This document shows positions 1-7,225 of a stretch of 11,385 nt of DNA, piece by piece (within the stretch, counting starts at the first letter, position 1; each line of letters begins with the position of its first letter). Below the pieces are notes generated by a model. The model did no database searches and had not been told where the DNA came from. It worked only from the letters and a program-made list of their open reading frames with translations. Origin of the DNA: Aliarcobacter butzleri (GTDB lineage: Bacteria > Campylobacterota > Campylobacteria > Campylobacterales > Arcobacteraceae). The DNA is taken from NCBI GenBank assembly GCA_012522985.1, contig JAAYJJ010000166.1, positions 1 to 11,385 of the forward strand, written 5' to 3'. The position numbers and the translations under genes were made by a program.

Positions 1-629
1 ATAGAGTCAAATACATTGATATATGGACCAATCAATCTAGATACAAAAACCAAAATCATAACCATAAGTATAAATAAAATTAAAATAGCATATATTATAG
101 AAGTAACACCATAGACTTTAAGATCATCAACATTTACCTCCATAGAGATAACTCCCAAAGTATCTCCATTTTTTGCATTGTGACAATTAAGACAATTTAT
201 AGGACCACTACTTGTTGCTATATAAGGAACAGTAACCCTTAGGCTACTTGAACCAAATAAAGACTCATCAAGATGGTTTTTGGCTTGTCCACTTTTTAAA
301 ACAGCTTTATCAATATCAACTTTTGATTTTTCATAATAAAATCCTTCACCATATTGATCAATAACACTTTGTCCTCTAACAAGCCATACACTTTTGAGTC
401 CTTTTAAAGTCTCTATCTCTTTTAAAAAGATCTCTCTTTCATCCATAACACCATTGATCATATGTGCAGTCAAACCATGCTTTACACTTTGAGCTATTGT
501 TTCAGCTTTGTTTATAGCAGTATTTATAGAGTAACTTCTAAAGTTATATATTAGATTTGCTAACATAATTATAAACATTACAAGCATAATAGCTGTAAGT
601 GAGAGTACAATTTTCGACTTCGTATTCAT
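1..629 (-). CDS. Membrane sensor protein with periplasmic c-type haem motif (5' part only)
   Basis: The ATG at 627-629 is preceded by an AGGAT ribosome site, and the frame stays open for 209 codons to the window edge, so the C-terminal output part is missing. A first membrane helix lies at about residues 7-29 and a second at about 175-197. Between them is a periplasmic domain of about 145 residues ending in C146-L-N-C149-H150, a CxxCH c-type haem attachment motif, within the context LRVTVPYIA...GVISMEV. This resembles the Tll0287-like (DUF3365) sensor domain seen ahead of histidine kinase, chemoreceptor or GGDEF/EAL outputs in Campylobacterota. A role in redox or gas sensing is inferred from the haem motif; the signalling output cannot be known here. 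It lies 22 bases downstream of the FabL-type gene on the same strand and may be the last gene of that operon. The domain family is assigned from memory of similar proteins. Confidence 0.75.
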   Translation of the reverse strand, partial: MNTKSKIVLSLTAIMLVMFIIMLANLIYNFRSYSINTAINKAETIAQSVKHGLTAHMINGVMDEREIFLKEIETLKGLKSVWLVRGQSVIDQYGEGFYYEKSKVDIDKAVLKSGQAKNHLDESLFGSSSLRVTVPYIATSSGPINCLNCHNAKNGDTLGVISMEVNVDDLKVYGVTSIIYAILILFILMVMILVFVSRLIGPYINVFDS

Positions 630-651
630 CGTGGTATCCTATTTATTAATA

Positions 652-1419
652 TTAATTAAACGTTGTTCCGCCATCTATAATAATAGTTTGCCCAGTTAGC
701 CAACTACACTCATCAGTACATAAAAAATATGCCATTCCAGCTAGATCTTTTGCTTCACCCATTTTTGAAAGTGGACTTCTTTTTACAACTTCAGCTTTTA
801 CCTCTTCATAGTTTGGAAACTTCTTAAGAGCATCTGTATCTATTGGTCCACCACTTACGCAGTTTACTCTTATATTAAACTCACCAAGTTCTGCTGCAGC
901 ATATTTAACCATAGTTTCAACGGCATTTTTACTATTTCCATGTCCAGCATAGTTTGGTGTATAGACTAAGTTTCCTGTAGAGCTAAGTGATACTATAGAA
1001 CCACCACCGATTTTTTGCATTCTTTTAGCTGCTTCTTGAGCACCTACTACAAAGGCTAACACAGTAGCTGTGTAGATATTGTTTAAGCCTTTAGTTTTTA
1101 GTCTCATAAATGGTGCAAATCCACCAACAACAGCACGTCCAGAAATAATAGCATTTGATATAAAAAAATCAACTCTACTAAAATCTTTATCTATTTCTAA
1201 AAATAACTCTTTGTAACTATCTGGATCTAGTATATCAAATCTATATGCTTTTGCTTTTATATTATATTTTTGTTGTAGATCTATTTCTATCTCTTTTGCT
1301 ATCTCTTCATTTGAGTTGTAAGTAAAAGCTATATCAATACCCTCTTTAGCAAATCTATAAGCTATAGCCTTACCTATACCTTTGGTTGCTCCACTTATAA
1401 CTAAAACTCTATTATTCAT
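652..1419 (-). CDS. fabL: FabL-type enoyl-ACP reductase (short-chain dehydrogenase/reductase family)
   Basis: A 255-residue Rossmann-fold protein. The nucleotide-binding loop is S9-GATKGIG16, followed by SNAI at 88-91 in place of the usual NNAG. The catalytic pair is Y157 and K164, separated by six residues. This Y-x6-K spacing marks enoyl-ACP reductases (FabI/FabL), whereas ordinary ketoreductases have Y-x3-K. The stretch CVSGGPIDTDALKKFPN at about 187-203 closely matches Bacillus subtilis FabL as I remember it, and AQEAAKRM at 127-134 also matches. The expected reaction is the last reduction of each fatty-acid elongation cycle (trans-2-enoyl-ACP to acyl-ACP with NAD(P)H) in the cytoplasm. 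The ATG is 10 bases after the dapA stop with AGGAT upstream, so it is probably co-transcribed with dapA. The corresponding C. jejuni gene I recall next to dapA is Cj0807. A different enoyl or keto substrate cannot be excluded, and a separate fabI may exist elsewhere in the genome. Confidence 0.85.
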   Translation of the reverse strand: MNNRVLVISGATKGIGKAIAYRFAKEGIDIAFTYNSNEEIAKEIEIDLQQKYNIKAKAYRFDILDPDSYKELFLEIDKDFSRVDFFISNAIISGRAVVGGFAPFMRLKTKGLNNIYTATVLAFVVGAQEAAKRMQKIGGGSIVSLSSTGNLVYTPNYAGHGNSKNAVETMVKYAAAELGEFNIRVNCVSGGPIDTDALKKFPNYEEVKAEVVKRSPLSKMGEAKDLAGMAYFLCTDECSWLTGQTIIIDGGTTFN

Positions 1420-1429
1420 TGATAAATCC

Positions 1430-2317
1430 TTATTTCATAATATTATATTTTGAGATAACTTCTTCTATCTTTTTCATATTCTCTTTTGATGGAGCAGTAA
1501 GAGGAAGTCTAAACTCTAAAGTATCTATAAGTCCTGCTATATACATAGCTGCTTTAATAGGAATAGGGTTTGATTCACAAAATAGTATTTTATTAAGATC
1601 TACTAAGTGATTATTTAGTTCTTTTGCCTCTTCAAATCTTTTTTCTTGTGCAAGATGAATAAGTTTACTTTTTAAATCAGGTACTAAATTTGCCGTAACA
1701 GAGATACATCCATGCCCTCCAACACACATAGTAGGAAAATCAGTTGCATCATCACCACTTATTACTATAAGCTCTGGACTTAGTTTCATAAGCTCTATAA
1801 CTCTATCTAAACTTCCAGTTGCTTCTTTGATAGCATATATATTTTTACTATCTTTATATAGTCTTGATACAGTATATGGCAAGAGATCAACTCCAGTTCT
1901 TCCAGGGACATTATATAAAACAACAGGTATATCTATAGAATCAGCTATTGATTTATAGTGTTGATAGAGTCCTTCTTGAGATGGTTTATTATAGTATGGC
2001 GTAACAGAAAGTATCCCATCAGCACCTATTTTTTGTGCAAATTTAGCAGTTTCAACCGCTTCATGAGTAGCATTGCTTCCAGCTCCAGCAATAACTTTAA
2101 CATTGGTGCCCTTGCAAGTACTTACTGCTATTTCTATACACATTTTATCTTCTTCATAAGTCAAAGTAGCACTCTCTCCTGTTGTTCCAATAGGAACTAT
2201 AGCATCAATACCTCCTGCTATTTGTCTTTTGATTAGTTTTTCATAAGCTTCACTATTTAGTTTACCGTTTTTTATGGGAGTAACTAAAGCCGTCATTGCA
2301 CCAGTTATTTTATTCAT
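1430..2317 (-). CDS. dapA: 4-hydroxy-tetrahydrodipicolinate synthase
   Basis: A 295-residue TIM-barrel aldolase, the normal length for DapA. It condenses pyruvate with aspartate semialdehyde, the first committed step to diaminopimelate (cell wall) and lysine. The Schiff-base lysine is K164 in KEATGS. The proton-relay triad is T46 (GTTGES), Y109 (TPYYNKP) and Y135 (YNVPGRTG), and R140 is the substrate-binding arginine. The lysine-inhibition site is only partly conserved. S49, A50, N82, E86 and Y108 match the E. coli residues, but the two histidines (E. coli H53 and H56) are Y54 and D57 here, so feedback control may differ. The ATG overlaps the end of the M16 peptidase gene by 8 bases, with AAGGAC as ribosome site, which suggests translational coupling. 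A 10-base gap leads to the FabL-type gene. Confidence 0.97.
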   Translation of the reverse strand: MNKITGAMTALVTPIKNGKLNSEAYEKLIKRQIAGGIDAIVPIGTTGESATLTYEEDKMCIEIAVSTCKGTNVKVIAGAGSNATHEAVETAKFAQKIGADGILSVTPYYNKPSQEGLYQHYKSIADSIDIPVVLYNVPGRTGVDLLPYTVSRLYKDSKNIYAIKEATGSLDRVIELMKLSPELIVISGDDATDFPTMCVGGHGCISVTANLVPDLKSKLIHLAQEKRFEEAKELNNHLVDLNKILFCESNPIPIKAAMYIAGLIDTLEFRLPLTAPSKENMKKIEEVISKYNIMK

Positions 2318-3632
2318 TGTCTTGTCCTTTTTTTAGTATCATAGTTGTTGAGTTTAATTGTTTAAAATATTTATTTGCTACCTCTTGAATCTTTTGTGTT
2401 GAGAGATTTTCTATATGATCTTCATATTCAAGTAGAGGTTTGATATCTCCTTTAGCAAAGTATGAACCAAATAAATCAGCAGTACTTTCAGAGTTATCTA
2501 AAGAAAAGATAAAATCAGCTTTAGTATTTATTTTGATTTTATCAAGCTCATTAGGATCTATATCTCCTTTTTTAAGCTCTTTTATTATCTTTAATATCTC
2601 CATTTCTACACTGTTTGCATCTATGCCATCATTGCAAACAGCTAGTATCAAAAACACACCTTCATCACTTAACTCCATATTATAGGCATAAATAGAGTTT
2701 ACCATTCTCTTTTCATCAACTAGTTTTTTGTGTAACCAACTACTTTTACCATTGCTTAATAGCTCACTGATTGCATTTAGTATTGGCATATCAGGATCTT
2801 TAAAATCTCCAATTCTATATGCAATAGCCAACATTTCAACTTCAGAATCTTTATGTATAACTACTCTTTTTTCTCCATTTTGTTTTGGTTCTTTGATATA
2901 AGACTTTGGTAACTCTTTACTATTTTTTATATTTGCAAAGTGTTTTTTTGCCTTAGAGAAGACTTCATCTTTATCTATATCTCCAGCAACCAAAATAAAA
3001 GCATTTTTAGGTTGATAATAAGTAGAGTGAAAATCTTTGATATCATCGATTGACCAGTTTAATATATCATCCATAAATCCTATTGGAGTCCAGTGGTATG
3101 AATGGTAGGTATAGATATTGTTAAATAGATTAAAATATAGATATCCCATAGGGTTGTTATCTGTTCTCCATCTTCGCTCTTCTGCTACAACATCACGTTC
3201 TGGTTGGAACTCTTTATCACTTAGTGTTAGATTTTGCATTAACTCACTAAAAAGCTCTAAAGATTTATCAAGATTTTGCGAACTTGATTTTATATAATAT
3301 TTTGTATAATCAAACCCAGTAGAGGCATTGTTTACTCCACCAAATTTCTTGATTATCTCATCAAATTCTCCAGCTTTTAGGTTTTTGCTACTTTTGAAAT
3401 TCATATGTTCCAACATATGAGCAATGCCACTTTTGCCCATAATCTCATTTTTGCTTCCAACTTTATAATATATATTAGTCGTTATTACTCCACTATTATT
3501 ATCCATGGGTATTGCAATTACTTGCAAACCATTATCTAAAGTAATATCATAATATTTTGGTAGGCTACTTGCCATCAACACCCCTTGTAAAAATAAAAAA
3601 TTGATTAAAAAAATAAAAAATTTACGATACAT
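2310..3632 (-). CDS. M16-family zinc metallopeptidase, exported
   Basis: A 440-residue protein of the M16 (pitrilysin/insulinase-like) family. An N-terminal signal peptide is visible: basic start, hydrophobic core at about 5-20, and probable cleavage after A21 (VLMA-SS). The inverted zinc motif is H72-x2-E75-H76, and the third ligand is probably E152 in the AEERRWRTDNNP segment, 76 residues on, as expected for the family. All expected catalytic residues are present, so it should be an active periplasmic oligopeptidase. Its natural substrate is unknown. It is a single 440-residue unit of two lobes, the bacterial M16B layout, rather than the long pitrilysin form. It begins 8 bases after pyrD with AGGGT upstream and overlaps dapA. 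I recall the same neighbourhood in C. jejuni (Cj0804-Cj0807). No link to lysine or pyrimidine synthesis is known to me. Confidence 0.92.
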   Translation of the reverse strand: MYRKFFIFLINFLFLQGVLMASSLPKYYDITLDNGLQVIAIPMDNNSGVITTNIYYKVGSKNEIMGKSGIAHMLEHMNFKSSKNLKAGEFDEIIKKFGGVNNASTGFDYTKYYIKSSSQNLDKSLELFSELMQNLTLSDKEFQPERDVVAEERRWRTDNNPMGYLYFNLFNNIYTYHSYHWTPIGFMDDILNWSIDDIKDFHSTYYQPKNAFILVAGDIDKDEVFSKAKKHFANIKNSKELPKSYIKEPKQNGEKRVVIHKDSEVEMLAIAYRIGDFKDPDMPILNAISELLSNGKSSWLHKKLVDEKRMVNSIYAYNMELSDEGVFLILAVCNDGIDANSVEMEILKIIKELKKGDIDPNELDKIKINTKADFIFSLDNSESTADLFGSYFAKGDIKPLLEYEDHIENLSTQKIQEVANKYFKQLNSTTMILKKGQDNE

Positions 3633-3640
3633 ATAATACC

Positions 3641-4705
3641 CTAATTTGACTTTAGATCTACACCTATAGCTTGAGAAATATGCTCATAACCATCATTTTT
3701 TAGTAGTTCTACTAAACCTTGATTTATCTCTCTTACCATACTAGGACCTTTAAAAATAAACCCACTATAAACTTGTACCAAACTAGCACCTGCTTTGATT
3801 CTATCATAAGCATCTTGTGCATTTGAGATACCTCCTACACTTATAAGTATAGTTTTTCCAAAAAGCTCTTTAGATATTGCTTTAAATAGCTCATAAGATT
3901 TTTGTTTTAGTACTTCACCACTTATACCTCCAAAGTTTTGAGGATTTGGAAGAAGAGAGTAATCTATAGTTGTATTTGTTGCTATGATACCATCAGCTCC
4001 ACTATCTATTGCACATTTACATAGACTTATAGCAACACTTGCATCCATATCAGGAGCTATTTTTAGAAAAATAGGTTTAGATGTAATACTTTTTGCCTTA
4101 GAAAAAAGAGATTGTATAAACTCTTCATTTTGTAAATCTCTTAAATTTGGAGTATTTGGACTAGATATATTTACAACTAAATAATCACCCAAATGTTCAA
4201 AGTTTTTAATCAAAAGTTCATAATCATTAATAGCATCTATCTCTGCTGTTAGCTTATTTTTACCTATATTTATACCTATTGGTATAGAAAAAGGGTAGAT
4301 TTTTTTAATATTTTTTGATATTTCATATGAACCTTTATTGTTAAATCCCATAGCATTTTGTATAGAATTATACTCTGGATATCTAAAAAGTCTAGGTTTT
4401 GGGTTGCCATCTTGTGGTTTTGGAGTAACTGTACCAATTTCTGTAAAACCAAAACCAACACTAGGCATAGCCTCTATCATAGTAGCATTTTTATCAAACC
4501 CAGCACCAAGTCCAACAGGATTTAAAAACTTTATTCCAGCTATTTCTTGAGACAACATAGGATCAGCAACAAAGTTTTTATCTGTCATATATCTATTTAT
4601 AAAAGGGCATTTTGGTAACATCCTAAGACTACATTCTGCTATATTATGTGCAGTTTCTGGATCAAACTTAAATAAGACTTTTTTTAATAATTCATAATCA
4701 AACAT
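3641..4705 (-). CDS. pyrD: Dihydroorotate dehydrogenase (quinone), class 2
   Basis: A 354-residue class 2 (membrane-associated, quinone-linked) enzyme oxidising dihydroorotate to orotate with FMN in pyrimidine synthesis. Family signatures are NPVGLGAGFDKNA (about 62-74), NAMGFNNKG, VNISSPNTPNLR (catalytic base Ser at about 182), FLKIAPD, ATNTTID and the C-terminal phosphate-binding VGGIS and GASLVQVYSGF segments. The N-terminal extension of about 40 residues, used by class 2 enzymes for membrane and quinone contact, is present. The ATG at 4703-4705 is chosen over an in-frame GTG three codons upstream (4712-4714), because the AAGGTG ribosome site overlaps that GTG and sits about 8 bases before the ATG. 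It is the first gene of the minus-strand operon and is followed 8 bases later by the M16 peptidase gene. Confidence 0.96.
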   Translation of the reverse strand: MFDYELLKKVLFKFDPETAHNIAECSLRMLPKCPFINRYMTDKNFVADPMLSQEIAGIKFLNPVGLGAGFDKNATMIEAMPSVGFGFTEIGTVTPKPQDGNPKPRLFRYPEYNSIQNAMGFNNKGSYEISKNIKKIYPFSIPIGINIGKNKLTAEIDAINDYELLIKNFEHLGDYLVVNISSPNTPNLRDLQNEEFIQSLFSKAKSITSKPIFLKIAPDMDASVAISLCKCAIDSGADGIIATNTTIDYSLLPNPQNFGGISGEVLKQKSYELFKAISKELFGKTILISVGGISNAQDAYDRIKAGASLVQVYSGFIFKGPSMVREINQGLVELLKNDGYEHISQAIGVDLKSN

Positions 4706-4730
4706 TATAAGCACCTTTTTTTTTACAGTT

Positions 4731-4736
4731 ATTATA
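4731..4736 (-). promoter_or_regulatory. Probable -10 element of the pyrD operon
   Basis: On the minus strand this reads TATAAT, a perfect -10 hexamer, about 25 bases upstream of the pyrD ATG and just ahead of an A-rich stretch leading into AAGGTG. No good -35 sequence is seen 16-18 bases upstream, which is common in Campylobacterota vegetative promoters. The implied 5' leader is short, about 20 bases. Confidence 0.5.
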
Positions 4737-4803
4737 TAAAAAATAGACTTAGTTATAAGTTAGAGTGAATCTTAAACTATATAATTGAATAGTTGTTTGT
4801 TGA

Positions 4804-4831
4804 TTGTTAGATTATTTAAACTAACTATAAT
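4804..4831 (+). promoter_or_regulatory. Candidate sigma-70 promoter for the small membrane protein gene and glyS
   Basis: TTGTTA (4804-4809, four of six matches to the -35 consensus), a 16-base spacer and a perfect TATAAT (4826-4831). A second possible extended -10, TG-n-GATAAT, lies at 4840-4848, so the exact start of transcription is uncertain. Either would give a leader of about 20-35 bases before the small open reading frame at 4872. Confidence 0.5.
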
Positions 4832-4871
4832 AGAACTTTTGGGATAATATCAACAAAAAAAGATAGTTAAT

Positions 4872-5030
4872 ATGAAAGAGATAGTAGATATAGTTGTTTT
4901 TGCTCTGTTTATTATTGTACTTATATACTTAATAGCAGGGTTCAATAGACAACAAGTACAAAAACATAGTGATAAATTAAAAGAGATAGAAAAAAGGAAT
5001 AAAAAAGATGACAAAACCATTGTTGATTGA
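4872..5030 (+). CDS. Small single-pass membrane protein overlapping glyS (hypothetical)
   Basis: An ATG frame of 52 codons ending at TGA 5028-5030. Residues about 4-23 form a strongly hydrophobic helix (IVDIVVFALFIIVLIYLIAG), followed by a highly charged, lysine-rich tail of about 28 residues (KHSDKLKEIEKRNKKDD). The expected topology is a single transmembrane anchor with a cytoplasmic tail. The last 23 bases overlap the start of glyS in another frame, and the glyS ribosome site AAGGAA lies inside this gene, so the two could be translationally coupled. Its own ribosome site is weak (AGATAG-like). I do not recognise a family. Support comes from the promoter just upstream, the coherent hydrophobic/charged pattern and the glyS overlap. 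It could still be a chance frame in a glyS leader. Confidence 0.6.
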   Translation: MKEIVDIVVFALFIIVLIYLIAGFNRQQVQKHSDKLKEIEKRNKKDDKTIVD

Positions 5031-7023
5031 GATATTGGTAGAAGAGTTACCAGCTATACCATTTTTAAATGAATTAGCAAATATAGAGAAAAAATGGGCT
5101 GAGATACTTCAAAAAAACAACCTTATGTGTGATTTTAATTTTTTCTATAGACCAAGAAGATTGGTTTTGTGGCATAGAGGTATAAAGATAAAACAAGATG
5201 ATACTATTGAAGAGTTATTTGGAGCACCTTTATCTATAGCTTACAAAGATGGAGTAGCTACAAATGCAGCTATTGGATTTGCTAAAAAGTGTGGTATTGA
5301 TCCAAAAGAGCTAAAAACAACTACTCAAAATGGTAAAGAGGTACTTTATTTTCAAAAACATAAAGAGGGTAGATTTACAAAAGAGATATTAGATTCTATG
5401 GTATTAGAGTTTATCTCTTTGCTTAACTTTGGTAAATCTATGAGATGGGGAAGCTTTAAAGAAAGCTTTATAAGACCTATAAAAGCACTTACTATTATGT
5501 TAGGTGAAGAGGTAGTTGATGGTGAGCTTTTTGGAGTAAAATCAAGTAACTTTACATATGGGCATAGAATGATAAGTTATGATAAAGTTAGTTTTGATTT
5601 TGCAGGAGAGTATTTTTGTAAGATATCAAAACATGGTATTATCTATGATCAAGAAGAAAGAGAAAAGATCATATTAGACTCTATTAAAGAGATAGAGACA
5701 AAGCATAATGTATCTGTAGAAATAGATAAAGATCTTTTAGCTGAAGTTGTAGCAATTACTGAGTATCCTACGGCACTGTTGGGAAGTTTTGATAAAAGCT
5801 TTTTAGCACTTCCACCAGAGGTGATAATAACTTCTATGAAAGAGCATCAAAGATATTTTGCTGTATATAAAGATGGTAAACTATCAAATAACTTTGTAGT
5901 AATAAGTAACGCTTATACAGATGATTTTAGTAAAATTATAGCTGGAAATGAGAGAGTCTTAAAACCACGTCTTAGCGATGCAATGTTTTTTTATGAAAAT
6001 GATTTAAAAAATGGGCTTGATATATCTGCTTTATCTACTGTATTGTTTGCTGATGGTTTAGGAACTTTACAAGATAAAGTACAAAGAGAGTTAAAAATAG
6101 CAAAATATTTGGCAAATAGGCTTGATATTGAGCCTAAAGAGGCTCTTTTTGAAGCTGTAAATCTTAGTAAAGCAGATCTTATGAGTGAGATGGTATATGA
6201 GTTTACTGAGCTTCAAGGGCTTATGGGATATTATTATGCTACAAAGCTTGGATATGATGATAATATTGCCTTAGCTCTAAAAGAGCAGTATTTACCAGAT
6301 GGATTAAATAGTGCTTTACCATCAACAAAGTTTAGTGCTATTGTTGCTTTAAGTAATAAAATAGATACCATTATGGCACTTTTTAGTATAGGCAAAATAC
6401 CAACAGGAGCCAAAGATCCATATGCCCTAAGACGTGCTGCTTTTGGTGTATTAAAGATACTAAATGAGTATAAGTTTGATATTAATTTAGAAATAATGAT
6501 AGATGAACTTTCATATATCTATACAAATCTAGATAAAAAGCAACTTTTAGAGTTCTTTGAAGATAGATTACAAAGTATTTTAAATGTAAATCCATCAGTT
6601 TTAAAAGCTATTTTAGCTACAAAAGAGAAAAATATTTATAAAATCAATAAAAAAATCAATGCTTTAAATAATATTGTAAATAGTAGTGACTTCAAAGAGA
6701 TAAGTTCTACTTTTAAAAGAGTTGCAAATATAATCAAAGATTTAGATATAAGCTCAAATATAGAGATAAATCAAAATCTTTTTGATCAAGATGAAGAGTC
6801 AAGATTATATAACAAATATTTAGAAGTTACTTCAAAAGAGTATATCAACTTTGAATCAAACTTAGATGCACTTTTTGGTATGAAAAATGAACTTGATAGC
6901 TTTTTTGATAATGTTTTTGTCAATCATGAAAATCGAAATATAAGACAAAATAGAAAAAACCTTATCGCTTTGATCTATATAGCCTTTAAAGAAATAGCAG
7001 ATATTAAGGAAATTACTATATAA
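5008..7023 (+). CDS. glyS: Glycine--tRNA ligase, beta subunit
   Basis: A 671-residue beta subunit of the heterotetrameric (alpha2-beta2) bacterial glycyl-tRNA synthetase, which recognises and binds tRNA-Gly while the alpha subunit (glyQ, not in this window) carries the core of the catalytic domain. Signatures seen are the N-terminal LLIEILVEELPA (about 5-16), the HD-like region with K388-ADLMSEMVYEF and ELQGLMGYYYA, and K469-DPYALRRAAFG. The C-terminal DALR-like anticodon-binding region (about 570-671) includes FFDNVFVN and RQNRKNLIAL. Length is normal and the frame is intact. The ATG is preceded by AAGGAA at a spacing of about 8 bases, and the first 23 bases overlap the small membrane protein gene. 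It is separated from pyrD, which is divergent, and from the RRM gene, which has its own promoter. Confidence 0.96.
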   Translation: MTKPLLIEILVEELPAIPFLNELANIEKKWAEILQKNNLMCDFNFFYRPRRLVLWHRGIKIKQDDTIEELFGAPLSIAYKDGVATNAAIGFAKKCGIDPKELKTTTQNGKEVLYFQKHKEGRFTKEILDSMVLEFISLLNFGKSMRWGSFKESFIRPIKALTIMLGEEVVDGELFGVKSSNFTYGHRMISYDKVSFDFAGEYFCKISKHGIIYDQEEREKIILDSIKEIETKHNVSVEIDKDLLAEVVAITEYPTALLGSFDKSFLALPPEVIITSMKEHQRYFAVYKDGKLSNNFVVISNAYTDDFSKIIAGNERVLKPRLSDAMFFYENDLKNGLDISALSTVLFADGLGTLQDKVQRELKIAKYLANRLDIEPKEALFEAVNLSKADLMSEMVYEFTELQGLMGYYYATKLGYDDNIALALKEQYLPDGLNSALPSTKFSAIVALSNKIDTIMALFSIGKIPTGAKDPYALRRAAFGVLKILNEYKFDINLEIMIDELSYIYTNLDKKQLLEFFEDRLQSILNVNPSVLKAILATKEKNIYKINKKINALNNIVNSSDFKEISSTFKRVANIIKDLDISSNIEINQNLFDQDEESRLYNKYLEVTSKEYINFESNLDALFGMKNELDSFFDNVFVNHENRNIRQNRKNLIALIYIAFKEIADIKEITI

Positions 7024-7107
7024 TAGAGGTGAAATTATATCTTTTTTATACAAATTTTGCTAAAAGTTTGAAATTTTTTAAAAAAAAAGAAAAAAACCAT
7101 AAAAATA

Positions 7108-7116
7108 TGATATAAT
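7108..7116 (+). promoter_or_regulatory. Extended -10 promoter of the RRM protein gene
   Basis: TGATATAAT is a perfect extended -10 (TG-n-TATAAT). There is no recognisable -35; the upstream 45 bases are A- and T-tract DNA (about 7068-7100), which can act as an UP-like or bent element. Transcription should start near 7123, giving a leader of about 100 bases. The 202 bases between glyS and the RRM gene hold no other gene that I can find. Confidence 0.7.
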
Positions 7117-7122
7117 TGCTAC

Positions 7123-7221
7123 TTGGTATAGATAGAACATAATATAGCCAAAAGATAGACAATTTGCTAACTTTTAGTGTAAGATGGTTTTATGATACCT
7201 TAGTATTTCAAAAATAAGGGT
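7123..7221 (+). promoter_or_regulatory. Structured 5' leader of the RRM gene with possible ribosome-site masking
   Basis: Three complementary pairings are visible by eye. First, TTGGTATA (7123-7130) pairs with TATAgCCAA (7143-7151, one bulged G). Second, CCTTA (7198-7202) pairs with TAAGG (7215-7219), covering the AAGGG ribosome site across a 12-base loop. Third, GGTAT (7125-7129) pairs with ATACC (7195-7199), which competes with both others and would expose the ribosome site. A switch in response to temperature is inferred only from this geometry; the helices are short and AU-rich. Confidence 0.35.
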
Positions 7222-7225
7222 TACG

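Noticed and set aside
1958..2236. A 92-codon plus-strand open frame within dapA.
   Set aside because: It is antisense to a clearly conserved gene, is rich in serine and phenylalanine as expected for AT-rich shadows, and has no ribosome site or recognisable motif.
4276..4550. Open frames on both strands inside pyrD (4276-4461 minus, 4338-4550 plus).
   Set aside because: Both lie wholly within pyrD, whose frame carries all family motifs; neither has independent support.
4706..4714. Longer PyrD version starting at GTG 4712-4714.
   Set aside because: The GTG is part of the AAGGTG ribosome site; the ATG at 4703-4705 has the proper spacing.
6862..7053. A minus-strand frame of 63 codons over the 3' end of glyS.
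   Set aside because: It overlaps the conserved C-terminal domain of glyS and has no promoter or ribosome site of note.
7055..7100. The T-run and A-run after glyS considered as a rho-independent terminator.
   Set aside because: The complementary runs are pure A/T with no G-C stem, so a stable hairpin is unlikely; it is better read as an A-tract upstream of the RRM gene promoter.
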